The position numbers were made by a program, and so were the translations under genes. Shown here piece after piece: positions 1-12,350 of a DNA stretch of 64,000 nucleotides. Below the pieces are notes generated by a model. That model ran no database searches and had not been told where the DNA came from. It saw only the letters and a program-made list of their open reading frames with translations. The stretch covers positions 1,390,016-1,454,015 of the forward strand of contig NC_037590.1 in the NCBI RefSeq assembly GCF_003073045.1, given 5' to 3'. Numbering within the stretch: position 1 is the first letter of the stretch; the number at the start of each line of letters is the position of its first letter. This stretch comes from Pomacea canaliculata. Lineage: Eukaryota; Mollusca; Gastropoda; Architaenioglossa; Ampullariidae.

Positions 1-2635
1 CGATGAGATGTTCTGATGGTGTGATGGGGCCATTGCCAAGCTTAACCTCAGCATTTTGAAGCCATGGCAAAGGTCTCCAAGCTAACCACTGTAATCAAAC
101 AATAAGTATATGCTATACAACTTCCAAAGTTCCTCAATGACTGTCAGCCATTACAGATCTATTTTAGTAATGAAATTAGCACATGCAAGTCTTTTGGGGA
201 ATACCTCATCTGTCATGCTGATATGTGTAGGTGATTGTGTGTATGAAGGGCAAAGATGCATTTGCATGTTTCATCCATCAAGCAACTGGCTTGAGTACAT
301 ACAGCAAGACAATCCTTATGCTGCTGTAGTTTTTTTTTTTTTTCATATTACATCTGCCTGGCCGTTTCTTTTTTTTTTCATCAGTTAACTACTAAAACGA
401 GACATGTTTGTACAAAGCTTCTGGTTTAGTCACATTCTTTGTTTAAACTTGCCAAGACTAACAGCGGAGACATTTGCAAGAGGCTAAGCATTGGTCTTGG
501 CAGACAGCAATTCACTAATACACATCCATGATGAAAGTGATGCCAGAGATGTATTGCACAGATGTAAGGAAAACCCAGTAGTGAAAAGTGATGGTGTGTG
601 CATACATCACATGAAATAATTTAAAATTTAGAAATGGTCCCAGAATTTTATTCTGCATTAAAGAAATAATCAACTAGAAACCCAACAGTTATGGCAAACA
701 CATTATTCTTGCACAAAAGACTCCCCAGAGATTGCTCATTAACATTAATGCAGGCTGCATGTACACTTGATCTCTTGGTTCGTTTAATTACCAAAACAAA
801 TGTCATCAGTAAAATCATTAACTTTGCACAAACAACAAAATCTACCAGAAAATTGATCAACCTACCAAAATTATCAAATCTATTATCACTTTTTAACAAT
901 GCAGGCCATGCATACAATTGCGAAAATGACAAAGTACTGTGAAAATAATCATGTGCTAACCTTGCTTTATGCAGTTGAAATCTGAAAAACGATTTGCCAA
1001 GACACTTATAATGGTATTTTGTGCAATCAAAGGCGCTACATGAGTCTTCACCAACTCGAAACTTCACGCCATCATCGAACCCATTAGGTGGCGCTCTCAT
1101 CGCAGAAAAACCCGTATGAACCATCTTGTAGTATTTACTATCTTTGGTGAAATGCTATGATAAAATTCTTTGAACTCTGCATTTCTCACTTTGGGTTACT
1201 AAAAAAGTAATGACCAAATTTCTCATACTATCATGAAAGTAGGCAATGCCTCATGAGTACATAACCAAAGCTCTCACATTCCATGAGATCAAGACATAAT
1301 TGAGGTCTATGTGTGCTTTTGTAGATAAAAAATATTTTATAAGACTTTTGTAACAAATTTTTGACAGCACTACATTACATTTATTTGCCAGCAGTTTATG
1401 ACCTCTGACTTGGGTAGGCCCATAAAAGGTTTTGCTCACCTCAGAATTGTCCTCTGGTAACAATCCTGGAATGGGACAAGTCAGGGTTTTCACCTGCCTA
1501 CCAAAGTGCAGTGATACCTCCAAACTGTAGTTACACTGAAGAGAGCAAAGAATAACCTTTTAGTACAGACATGAAACAAATCTAAGCAAGTAAATGGATC
1601 TTTAATCGCTCTCACAGGGTGTTTGATGGTGCAGCAGCTAAAGAACCTGTCACCATGACAAAAAATCGGGTGTCATGGGTTCATATCTCCGTTCTGATGT
1701 ATCTCAAGCTTGTGCAACTGTGTGGTGCTGGGGAAAGACATTATATAAATGTGTCATATTTATCATCACAACTGGAGGTGTGGCAAGAAGTCACCAAAGC
1801 AATGTACAAAGATATAGTTTTATGTTGGTCAGGAAACTGATGTTGCTCTGTATCCATACTTTGCGAGCTTATTTCTTGCTGCTGTTTCCTAGGGCTGTTT
1901 ATTGATGCAGAGCTCTCCATGTGCAACCATGTTAGTTCTGTTGTGGCAAAATCCTACTTTTTGAGGACTTTAGGCAGACTACAGCCCATGCTTACTCAAG
2001 CTGCTGCCAACTCACTTGCTGTGGCTACCATCACATCACAATTAGACTACTGTAACAGTGCATTGTGGAGGTATACCTGCTACTCAGTTGGATCGACTCC
2101 AAAGAGTTCAAAACACAGCTGCCAGGATTGTCACCCGTGCAAAGTCGTCCACTGAGCACATCACCCCTATGCTTCATTGGCTCCCAATGAACAAGCGCAT
2201 TGACCACAAAGTACTTTCGATTGCTCAGTCCTGCATGTCTAAAACGGCTCCTGACTATTTGCAAGAGATAGTTCCTCCTTACCAGCCGTCACGTAGCCTG
2301 CGCTCAGGCTCCCAGTCACGCTTCTGTCTCCCTGCAGTGGAAGACACCAACAAAAAGCGCACTGGAGCCAGGGCCTTCAAAAACGCGGCACCTAAGCTGT
2401 GGAATGCTCTGCCATCGTCACTCTCCACCATCACCTCACCAACCACGTTTCGAAAAAGGCTGAAGACCCATCTGTTTCTTTCAAAACAGCCTTAAACAAC
2501 CAAGAAACACTTCTGTCTCTATTTTTTACTTTCCTGGTGTTTTATATATTTCTTCACTTTATTTTTTCTTCTTTTGTCTTTTTTTTGTGCTCAATGAGCA
2601 TTCTTCTGAATGGATACCTGCGCATTACAAATAGA

Positions 2636-2688
<53 letters not shown>

Positions 2689-5600
2689 GGTGTGGTATGG
2701 ACCACTATAGGAAGATTAACCCCAGGTAACTGCTTCCACTTCTTCCAGTCAATATTTACAGTGATGGTGGTGTGTCATTTGTGCTGTTAACCATGATTTC
2801 ACTTTTCTTCTATTTCATGCTCATGTTTTTAAGTGCATCAGCTTGTGTTAATCGGGTAAATTTTTTAGGGTATTTGTTGCTTCAGATGGGTTATTTTCAA
2901 GATGATGTTAAGAGTTCTAAAGCACAGCCAGTGGCACCATAGGACAAAAAGTCCATTATGTCTGCATTTCCAGTGTGTTCCACGCTCTGGGGCCTGATGT
3001 GTAGAGGCACTCTGGTGTATGTGGCACATCAAGGTGGTGCAGCCTAATGTCAGTCCAGATGGTAGTTTGATTGCTAGCACCAAACAGATTTTGTACTGCA
3101 TCTCAGGCATATTTTCACAGAGTAATTAAAAAAAAACGGGAAAAAAAAGAGTCTTGAAGTGTTCCAGGTGTTGCTGAGAAATCAATCTGATGACTAGTTT
3201 TCTAGTGTTGCTTTTTGTGTACTGGAATATTGAATAAGCACCTAGATCTTAAACTCCAGGTCAAAAAAACCACAGAGATAGTTGAATTTAAAAAGCTAAA
3301 TTCCCTGTGTTGAGGCAAGCTCAATGCACTGTCCTAAAAGATAAAAACAAATCAAAGACTCTTGCACATAAAAAGAGTTATGTTATTGGTGCCAGCAACT
3401 AAGGCTATATCACAGCAAGGCAGACAGCCTTGTAAACAGATGCCACATGCAGAGAAAGAACACCAAGCCAGACACAAGAGCTGAACCCAGGACAGCCAAA
3501 CCTCACTGTATTGGTGACAGGTGCTAACCATTGCCCTGCACATAAAACAAGCATCTCTACCTGTATGAACGTTCCATGAACAGATGGCATGACAGTGCAT
3601 CCATCACAAGTCTTCAGAGGTACCAATATATTGTCAAGTACTTGCAGTCTGAAACAAAATTGACACAAAACCTCTAGATAAAGTTTTACTTGTTACTTAA
3701 TGGTGTCAAGACTACCCACACTAGAAATTAAAATGAAACAAGATTACCTTCTGCATATATTTCTATAAAAATACCATCATTTCTACTTGACTAAAGTGAC
3801 TAATATTTCCAACATAATTTAACCCTCTTAGCATTGCATAAAAGTAAAAGTATTACAAAGACTGGCTATAATAACTGAAGACTGTAAAGATGACAAAGGA
3901 TGATGTTTTGTTTTTTTATTATTGCTGCTCTGAGGTAAACATTAGACCAAGAAACCTATATGCATTTTTGGAAAGGAGAAAGCTAGAACTTTGCAATAAA
4001 ACTAATGAAAATTGACCTCCCCATGCTTGCTTGGCAAAGCCACAAGCGTGGCTCATCATGCTATAAGGGTTAATGTTGAGACATAATATTCTTGTCTAGA
4101 ACCAGTCCTCATGAATAACACTGACCTATGTAGTTCTTGTGGCCTAGATCTTAATAAATATTAACTTCATATAAATCTTCATACCTCTTATATATTTTAA
4201 GACCACATGCTGTACACAATTGTAACTGCACGTTATTTTGCTCACCCAGGTGGTGGTAATATACCAACAAGTTCCCTAATGGTTGTCACTGTATCCTCCA
4301 AAATGACTGAGGACTGATCCATTCTAGATCCATCCAGTTTCTTTGACTTGTTTGGCACCGTCAGTCTTAAAATTTGCTGCAACTGTGTATATATATATAT
4401 ACACACACACTCATAAATCTCACATTATAATGTGTACACACTAAAGAATTTTTCATTTTTTGGTCTACTTTTTAACCAAATAACAAAGTTTGAAGACCAC
4501 CCAGCCTGTTCCTTAAGTTATTTATTTCAGAGTACCTTGATGCCAATTTCTGTGATTGTTGGACAATTTTTGGAAAAACTCATTCGAAATCGCAGATTTT
4601 CTCCTGCCTTGACATAGTTTTGCAGCAACCTGGGGATTGAATAAACAGAATAAAAGAAATAAAGAAAATACATCTGAGGTGTTGTAACAAAACATTTAAT
4701 CCCATGAGTCTGTCACAATGAACAATAGGCCCTACACATACACCATCTCAAGTTTTGCAACCTTTCTGGTTTATTTGGATTTAAAGTGGATGAAAAATAG
4801 CAGCAGAAATACCAAAAAATATTTAGCATGCTGACGAGAACACGTAAAACTCATTATGATCTAAAAATATGTTGGTAGCAGATTCTTCTGCAAGGAATAT
4901 TTTGGCAAAACACTGAACAATAAATTCACTGCAATTGCATTTTTAAAGAAAATTTTGCTAGTAGACAACATTACATAACTGGTAATTTATTACAATTGGG
5001 AATAAAAGGGCATAGATAAAGTAGGGGAAATATAAAATAAATGGATAACTTAAAATAGAAGATCAAAGCCCAGGAAAATGCCACAACATTTAAGGGATGT
5101 GTTGATGACTTAGTAGCAACCTCGTTGGAGGTGGGCCTGGGAATAACATCTTTTTAGGGTTAAAGTGCTGGTGAAGGAAACAGGTGCAGCTCAGGTGGAA
5201 ACATCCTGGGTCACATGACAGTGCTACAGCCAATGATGCAAGTGCGTTGTGAGAATGACAGCAAGCAGGAAGACTTCTTACTTCACAGTGACATGCATCT
5301 TCTCAAAAAATCTTCCTGGTGGCACAAAAGTCTCAATCTGGTCCTCTGTTAGGTGATTGTCTCGTATATTTTCTGGAGTGACAGCAGTTACCACAACATC
5401 TTGTGACACCTGAAGTGGCACATGTGACACTTTCAGTAATATACTGTACTCAGGAAATCTATGACAATGACACGGAGAGCGCCTTTATGTCCATGAACAC
5501 TCATGCACACACAGTATATGTCAGACAAAGGTTTATTTTGAGCACAAACATGCATGTTTGTGCAAGCTCTCTCTCACATGTTCACACACACACACACAGA

Positions 5601-8600
5601 CACAAACATAGATGTATACACATACAATATGCATGATGACATATGGCATGCAGGTCTTACAGCACTGCATTACTTTACCAACAAAAAGACATTCTTGAAA
5701 ACACCAACTGAATATTACACCTACATAAGACACCAACAAATGAAAAAATGGTACACCAACATAAGAGGGAATGCACATTTAACAAGAGTGGAGATATCAG
5801 TATAATTTATATGAAACAATATAACCTTGACTCTTCATACAGAAACATGCAAGAACATATAACACACATTCACACAAACATTCATGCATGTGGGGCACCA
5901 AGAGTGTAATTTTTGCTCTCTAGCAATACAATTCATTCTATAGCTATAAATTCATTCTATACACACACACAGGATGGTTAGAAACTGGAATACCCAGAAA
6001 AAAACCAACAGTCAGCCTTCTAAACAGGTATCATATCTAGAGAGAGGTATGTCAAACCCAGGATATAAACCCTGACATCAGATGGTCACTGTCATGATAA
6101 TAGATTGACACTTTAGGGACTGAATTATGGCAGCAAAAGGTAAGTTGCAATAATCCATGAAAGCAAAAAAAAAAAAAAAAAAAAACAGCTATCTTGATGG
6201 TGACATCAGCATTTAGATAGCATTAAATAGTGAAGATGAAAAAAAATTGTCAAAGAAGAGATAAGGGGATGGTAGCAAGACTCTAAATCAGCGGTTCTCA
6301 ACCTTTTACTTGTGATGCCCCCCTGACGAACAAAGGTATGTAAGCAGCAATGTAAGCTAATTTCACTAATACCGGTATAAGAAACTACAAAAAATGACCA
6401 CCTTCGCGCCCCCCTTGTAAGCACGTTGAGAACCGCTGCTCTAAATGCTGGAGGTTAAGGGAATCATGGTCTCAGACAATCAAAGACTACAGGATGTTAA
6501 GGAAATCACGGTGCCAAACAATCAAAGACTAAAGGAGAAGACAGTAGAAAGGTGCTGTCTAGTGTCAATGAATGATGCTTCAGGTTGAGTTTGTTTTCAG
6601 TCATTCATTTCTGGATGTCAGAATAGCAGTGACTGACAAAAGAATGATTATCAATTTTTGTTGATGGAGATCTGCATAACTGGTGAGGGCAAGATAGCAG
6701 CAGACAAGGTGGGCAAGCACTAAAATTATACCACTGGCAGTGGTGCTGAGGGGAAGTGCCTCTGTACAATGATGGGGAGGGTGGAAGATTGAAGTACAGG
6801 CAGAAGATAGTGGTGAGTATAATAATGTTCACTAAATTGGTGAAGGATTACATGCTTTAGTTGCAACTCACACTCATAGTCTCTGCGCCCACAATGTTTG
6901 CATGCAGCTGGTATATCACACTCGCTGACCATACCCGCGAAGGCATTTTGCTGCTAGCTTTGAAAGTCCCTGCAATATTGTTTTGTTATGAACCTGAGCC
7001 ATGGCTATCATGATATTGAAACATTGGTGTCATGGGAATAAAATCTGTTATCAACAACATGAAGCACTGGTACCATCATAAAATATAGGCCTTTTTCCTC
7101 ATTTCCACAGAATTACATGCTCTTACACAGTCTACTGTTTTCTCTAAATTCTCAGGTAATCACCTGCTTTTCTTCTGTATTATCCTTATTAAATTCACAT
7201 TTACAGAAAGTACAAAATGAAAATATCTCTATAGTGTTGTATAAGAACAGACTGTTGGATTTTCTTTCACTTAGTACCAACCTGGAATTTGGTGAGGCAG
7301 CTGTAGTCTGAAAGGGAAGCAGTAGCTACCAAAGGCAAAAGGTTCTGAGAAGTAAAACCAATGCACTTTGTTAGAAACTGTGAGCATAGATCTATACACA
7401 AATAGCCAGACATAATGTGCAGAGAACTACATGAAAGGAGAATTTACTCACAACACGTAGCTCTTATTATCAATGAAAAAATATATAAAAATATCATAAA
7501 GGGATCATGATGGTAGTGGTGGTGGTGATGATGACTGTGACATCCTTTAAGAAGTAAACCACAAAAGGACTGATGGTTTGAAATGCATTTTACTTTATTC
7601 ATAACTTATAACAATCATAAATAAATACTGCAAAAAATCTGCTGATTTAGTGTGAAAGTATCATTCGAAGCCTGCTCACCATTCTGTACAAAGAGATCAA
7701 TGTAACAGTAGTCCACATAGTCTTGTTTTACCTGATGGTTGATCGTCTGTTCCTCCACATGGATCTCACTGCACACTAGAAGTCAACCAATGTATAATGG
7801 TTAAAGTGGGTTATGAAGGAGATCAAAAAAAATTTTTTTTTAATTTAAAACATCACATATAATAGTCTCCCCTTCCTACTTTTTATCTATGTCACAAACT
7901 GCTCAGTTCCCTGAACAATTTTTATACAATTATTTGACTAGCACTTAAAAGCAATCCTCATAATTTTAGACACCATTGGTCATTATGTGGCTTTTTGAAG
8001 ATCAATTTGTATCCTAAGCATAACAGTCAATAATATCATGTATATCTGGATGCACAACTGTTTAAACGTGTAACCAATGTGAAATGTGATTTGTAATAAA
8101 AGAATATTGCCTTAACTGAGGAATGAAGGAATACAGTCACACACCTGATTCTTTTCCTCTGAAAGAAAGTTGCACACCGTGGGCTTCTGTTGGTGTCAAT
8201 ATATTCAGGTATACAGCACTAGAAAGAACAACCTCACAAAATAACAGCAGTATTCTTTATCAAATTGAAAGAATAAGGGAGACATGGTAAAAGAAAATAC
8301 AATAAAATGTATATGCATGCATTAAAACTCTTCAATACAAATTCTTCAGGTAATGCTTTACTTGGATAATTATTATTCCTCCAATTACTGCACTGTGAAT
8401 TTTTGCATGTGATTGTTTACATTTATCGTTGTCACATGTTACATGGGAATTTATGCCCATATAAGCAAATAAATTCACAAATGCACATGGGTGCAGATAT
8501 TTTAGGTGTGAAAAAACTATAATTTAAATGTTTAAAATGTTTACAGGTCTGACCATTTATAATTTTCACTGAGTACTCTACTTGTGTGTGTGTGTTATAC

Positions 8601-8848
8601 ATAGTGTGCATGCATGTTTATGTATTAAAATGCACTTGATCCCAATCTGGAAATGTGTGCTTGTGCACTTGTATGTAAAGTACTGAAAGCCTAGTTTCAG
8701 GGACACAGTACCATGTAAATGTTTAATTGTAAGTGACTAGGTGGGGGAAAAATGTAAATGATTCATCCACAAAAAGCACAACTTACCCACATACATACTG
8801 TCCTGGAAGATATTCTCCTTTATCAGACCGAATGAGCAGCTGATTCAT
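1..8848 (-). CDS. Arrestin-domain protein, paralogue A (partial at 3' end)
   Basis: Spliced gene on the minus strand. Coding exons in order: 8848-8787, 8218-8145, 7775-7680, 7344-7282, 6969-6872, 5409-5282, 4629-4536, 4382-4246, 3648-3561, 1535-1440, and probably 88-1, which is open at the window edge. All have AG/GT borders, and the reading frame is kept across all joins: 312 codons up to the last exon. The start MNQLLIRSDKGEYLPG and the following strand with AVYLNI and GVQLSFRGKE look like the N-terminal arrestin fold. GSYCFPFRLQLPHQIPG fits the conserved arrestin-N stretch, and the CNYSLEV exon fits arrestin-C. Each exon has a counterpart in the plus-strand gene at 20653-30457. Arrestin-fold proteins are cytosolic adaptors in receptor or cargo trafficking; the cargo here is unknown. 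The last exon (WLAWRPLPW...NAEVKLGNG) is only weakly like its counterpart and is the least certain part. Exon 5 ends ATG AGT before GTGAGT, where paralogue B has ATG AAG. Confidence 0.8.
360..435. repeat. Short dispersed repeat, copy 1
   Basis: A T-run followed by CAGTTAACTACTAAAACGAG and then ACAAAGCTTCTGGTTTAGTCAC. It resembles 10388-10460 in the same orientation, which has ACTAGAACGAG and ACAAAGCTTCCGGTTTATTCAC. It lies in the last intron of arrestin paralogue A. The family is not recognised. Confidence 0.45.
1919..2495 (+). pseudogene. LINE reverse-transcriptase C-terminal remnant
   Basis: Two overlapping frames (about 1919-2080, then 2058-2495) together read as the C-terminal part of a non-LTR retrotransposon polyprotein. 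Motifs include ITSQLDYCNSALW, then PATQLDRLQRVQNTAARIVT, MLHWLPMNKRID and the closing APKLWNALPSSL...FRKRLKTHLF. This pattern is typical of CR1/L2-like LINEs, from general family knowledge. A frameshift near 2070-2090 separates the two pieces and no polymerase core precedes them, so it is a 5'-truncated dead copy. It lies in intron 9 of paralogue A, antisense to it. About 140 bp downstream is a (CAT)n tract that may have been its tail. Confidence 0.8.
2636..2688. repeat. (CAT)n microsatellite
   Basis: An uninterrupted CAT repeat of about 17 units, 140 bp beyond the LINE remnant. It produces a spurious poly-histidine reading frame. Confidence 0.97.
3387..3540 (-). mobile_element. tRNA-derived SINE, copy 1 (reverse)
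   Basis: The reverse complement matches the copies at 15531-15641, 27471-27660 and 63421-63606. All share a B-box-like GGGTTCA, the core CTTTCTCTGCATGTGGCATC, and TATAGCCTTAGTTGCTGGC near the 3' side. It sits about 20 bp downstream (in gene orientation) of the donor of exon 9 of arrestin paralogue A (exon end 3561). The tRNA origin is inferred from A-box and B-box-like promoter motifs. Confidence 0.8.
6289..6438. mobile_element. hAT-type MITE
   Basis: A 150-bp element with terminal inverted repeats CAGCGGTTCTCAACC / GTTGAGAACCGCTG. It is flanked by perfect 8-bp direct repeats CTCTAAAT at 6281-6288 and 6439-6446. An 8-bp duplication with CAG...CTG ends is the hAT signature. There is no coding capacity. 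It lies in intron 5 of arrestin paralogue A. Confidence 0.93.
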
Positions 8849-10387
8849 GTTGTTAATAACTGACTAGGTCTTTTTCTTCATAGTTTCCTACATAGTTTGA
8901 TCAGTTTATGGAGATGTATTAGCTAGGTTGTTGGTGTTTTATGCTGTCAGCAGCTGAGTTATGGTCCAGTGCATTCCTGCAAACAAGTGTTATATCTAAA
9001 GTCACCTGAGGTTTTCAGTTGTTCGTGTGGGTCAGTTGCACAATAAATAATTTTAAACTTTTAGGGCTTTAGATAGTTTCATAGAAAAAGTGCACAACAC
9101 AATTTTACAAATCTTTTATTTAATACAAGGGCGAGTGTTGAACGATTTAATTGCTGCTTTATTATTAGTTTTAGAAACATTTTCTCTCACAAGAGAACAA
9201 GAGTTCTCTCTCACTCTTAGATCGATCATGCCAATGGAAAGTTTTGAATGAATTTTTAACAAAACAGCCACTTGTTCCTGTTTAAAAGAAAAAAGATCAC
9301 AAAAAGCTGCAGCGTAGTATTTTGCTCGAAAAGGATTTCTGAAAAGTGCTCACTGCGTAAAGTGGGGAAAGTGACAAAACTGTGATAATTCCACGATACT
9401 CAGTTTTGTGCTAAATAAGAACCTTAAAAACAAAAAAAAAAAAAATCTGCATACTTTTACATCACACAAACACATGACACCCGCCTCTACATTAGCAGAT
9501 AATTACGATCGACTGTTCGCGGCTGGCGCAAGGAGCACTTGATGTTTTCTGTCGACGCCCATCTCAACCAAATGAGAATGGACAACAAGCGGATAAACCA
9601 TTTGGGTATTGCCACAAGATCACAGTCAAAGATGCACTCATCCCTTCCAAAAACAACAAAGACAATTCTCAGAGTTCATGCGTAACGCAGTGCCAATTAA
9701 GCGGCAAACGGGATTGTGAGCGTCGTTCACTGTCACCATGGAGTTTGCCACCCAAGCTGAGCACTTTCCTACGCCACTACATAGCTAGATAATTGAAAAT
9801 ACTTTGTCATTTTTCTTAAAAAGATTTTTTCGATATCTTTTTCATCGTAGTTGTAATTTTAAGATGATACTTTTTGCTTTCTTATGCACTTTCATTTAAC
9901 TCACTACCCTAGTTCACAAAGTTTTGTGATCAATTTTCACCCACCTCCCATCGTTCTACAGGTCTGACATTTTTTCCAGTGACTTATTTCCAGTGACAAT
10001 GTAATATTAGGTCATCTCCTGCAGTCCACAAGTATTACAATCTTTTTTTTAATTAAATTTTATAAAATAGGTTGAATAAGGGGAGATAGGTAAGGGCTCC
10101 TCTAGGACTAGTAAACTATATAGGTTATCTCCCCCCTTTAGTTTTTCCTATGGCACTGTAAAAATAAAACAAAAATCAATAACACAATTCAAAAAGGCTA
10201 ACAAGTTTTAAATGAAAATACTTATTTCAGATGCACCACAAATGGTAAAACACTTTTTTCTTGAGGTCTTGGGATTTAAAAAAAAATGCATATAACTTGA
10301 AATATAAATGCGACGGGCAATCTTGGAACACGATATCGAACTAATAATATCCCTGGACGCTGATTTTTCCCTGGACTGCTTGCAGAC

Positions 10388-10460
10388 GATTTTTTTTTTT
10401 TCAGTCAATTACTAGAACGAGGCTATAGTAGTATAGTTACAAAGCTTCCGGTTTATTCAC
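10388..10460. repeat. Short dispersed repeat, copy 2
   Basis: A direct-orientation relative of 360-435: T-run, CAGTCAATTACTAGAACGAG, then ACAAAGCTTCCGGTTTATTCAC. It lies exactly at the left edge of the GC-rich segment and may be the end of that segment's element. Confidence 0.45.
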
Positions 10461-12350
10461 TGTGGTGTAGCGAATGACTTCAACCATGGACATATATAGA
10501 CCTATACGGAACTTGGGAACACTCCAGGCCCCTCATACCGTCATGCGTGTCATCCCTGGACTGGGGCAGCGCTTGGTATCCATGTTGCCGGGGAACTGTC
10601 GTGGGGAAGTGACGACAGACAGTCGGACGGGGCACTTCAAGAGGTGCGTCATTGTTGTACCGCGACTGTCAGTTACAAACCCGCTACCCGCCTCATCACA
10701 CGCGTGGACTTAAAACGTGTAGAGACTAACATACAGCAAGAATTTGTCGTAGGAGAGCAGCAGTAACAACTGCCAGTTTTGTTGATGTGTGTATATGTGA
10801 GAGTGGATGGCGGTTTTTACGGGAATCAACAACACTGTAATATTGGAAGCTAAGGCAGAGGGGGAAAGGAAATAGGCACTGCCCTTACGTAAAGCTGGCC
10901 CCGAGAAAAAATAAAGTCTCCAACACCTCGCCCTCCAACGACCTGAAAAGGTTAGGGGATGACCTTTACCTTTTTACCTAACACTGGAAGTACGAATAGC
11001 ACGGATAGTACAGTATAGCAATCCTAGGTCTAGCTAGGTGGGATGGACGGACACTCGTAGTTAAGCCTTTACTACACTCTTGACTACTCCGCCATCCACG
11101 CCGACATAATCTTGTGCGCGATGCACTTCCACTAATTGCTAATTAACACTAATTAACGACTCGAGCCCTCAGCGCACTCCCCAATAAACAACACAACGCA
11201 ATTTACTGGAAACAAAGTAATTATTAAGTATAGAAAAATGTCGAGAGCTTATGTAGAATACAAATGAAAGGAAAAAAACGAACCTACAAATGAACAAATT
11301 CCCTGCCTTAGTTGTCTAGGGTGTCCCCATTAACCTACCCCCTTAATTACCACTAATCCAGGTATCTAGTGAGTCATTCGGTCACATACACATTCGTCGC
11401 TCAACACCTCGCACGCTCATACAGCACTTTGCTCGACCAGTAATGTCTTTGCCGTGTGGGATGGAATTACCCTTTGTGGTGTGACACACAATTGTCCTTG
11501 GTTTCTTCGGACGATTGTCTTTGTGACACGGAAGGCCCTCCCGATGCGACGCAGAAGAGATGGTGAGATGGTCTGTTGACCGTTGATCTTCCTTGTCTTG
11601 GCGGCTCTCCCTGGCACCATGACCCAGGAGGTATGGTGGTCTCCCTCGCCTGAACTTCCCCTGAGGTGCGAAGCGTGCTGAGCACGGAACTCAGACGAGC
11701 ATTCACGCGTACCGTCCCTCTCGACAGTGTGCACTCCATTTCGGTCACCGGTCGGCCTGTCGATCGTTACCACAGTCACCAGCGCCTGGCTCTGTGACCC
11801 AAGTAAAGTGTCCCACTGCGCTGCCAAGAGCCGCTCGAGGGTTTGCAGGGGTTAGAGGTCACTCTCCTTGACGCTCTGTTTTAAGAGCAGGCTGCACAAC
11901 CCTTAACCAGTCCCTTGTTTGGTGAAAGGACGGACTGAAGATCACCGACTTGATGCTTGTGACGAAGACTTGAGTTGCGAAGTCTTTTCTCGCCCTGATG
12001 CGTACTATTCAAGAATTTTGTGGTGAAGCCACAATTTCGGCTTTAACACAATATGAAAAGGGTGGCTTGGGCCACACATGCACCCGATTGGTCACTCTCA
12101 CACACTCATTGTCACAACTACGAACAATCATCACTGTTAGTGCGAGACACAGTCGGCCAGCCTGGGTTTCCCCCGCTGCCATGGACATGACTCGTGTCCG
12201 GTCATCTTTGACAACGTGGTGGTATTCCCCAATGCTCCACCCCCACGGACATTGGTGTACCGCTATGTGACCTTCCACACGAATCTGCTCAACTTAGGTG
12301 GGAATGGTGTGGCACCCGCAATATTTCTACTCTTCCATAACATACAGCGA
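10450..12350. other. GC-richer segment of unknown origin
   Basis: Base composition rises clearly against the AT-rich surroundings, with many CG dinucleotides. The longest reading frame is a minus-strand 136-codon frame at 11417-11827 that is rich in Arg, Ser and Thr. I recognise no domain in it. No long terminal repeats or target duplication could be made out. It could be an old LTR or other retroelement insertion, a CpG island, or an unrecognised non-coding gene. Confidence 0.3.

Noticed and set aside
2399-2710. Reading frame with a long histidine run
   Set aside because: It is the (CAT)n microsatellite read in one frame; the rest of the frame is a shadow of the LINE remnant.
5403-5805. Overlapping plus-strand frames of about 80 codons
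   Set aside because: They lie antisense to arrestin A exon 6 and over CA-rich simple sequence, with no domain.
11417-11827. 136-codon minus-strand frame
   Set aside because: It has no recognised domain, and overlapping alternative frames are equally open in this GC-rich segment; kept only as part of the unknown block.
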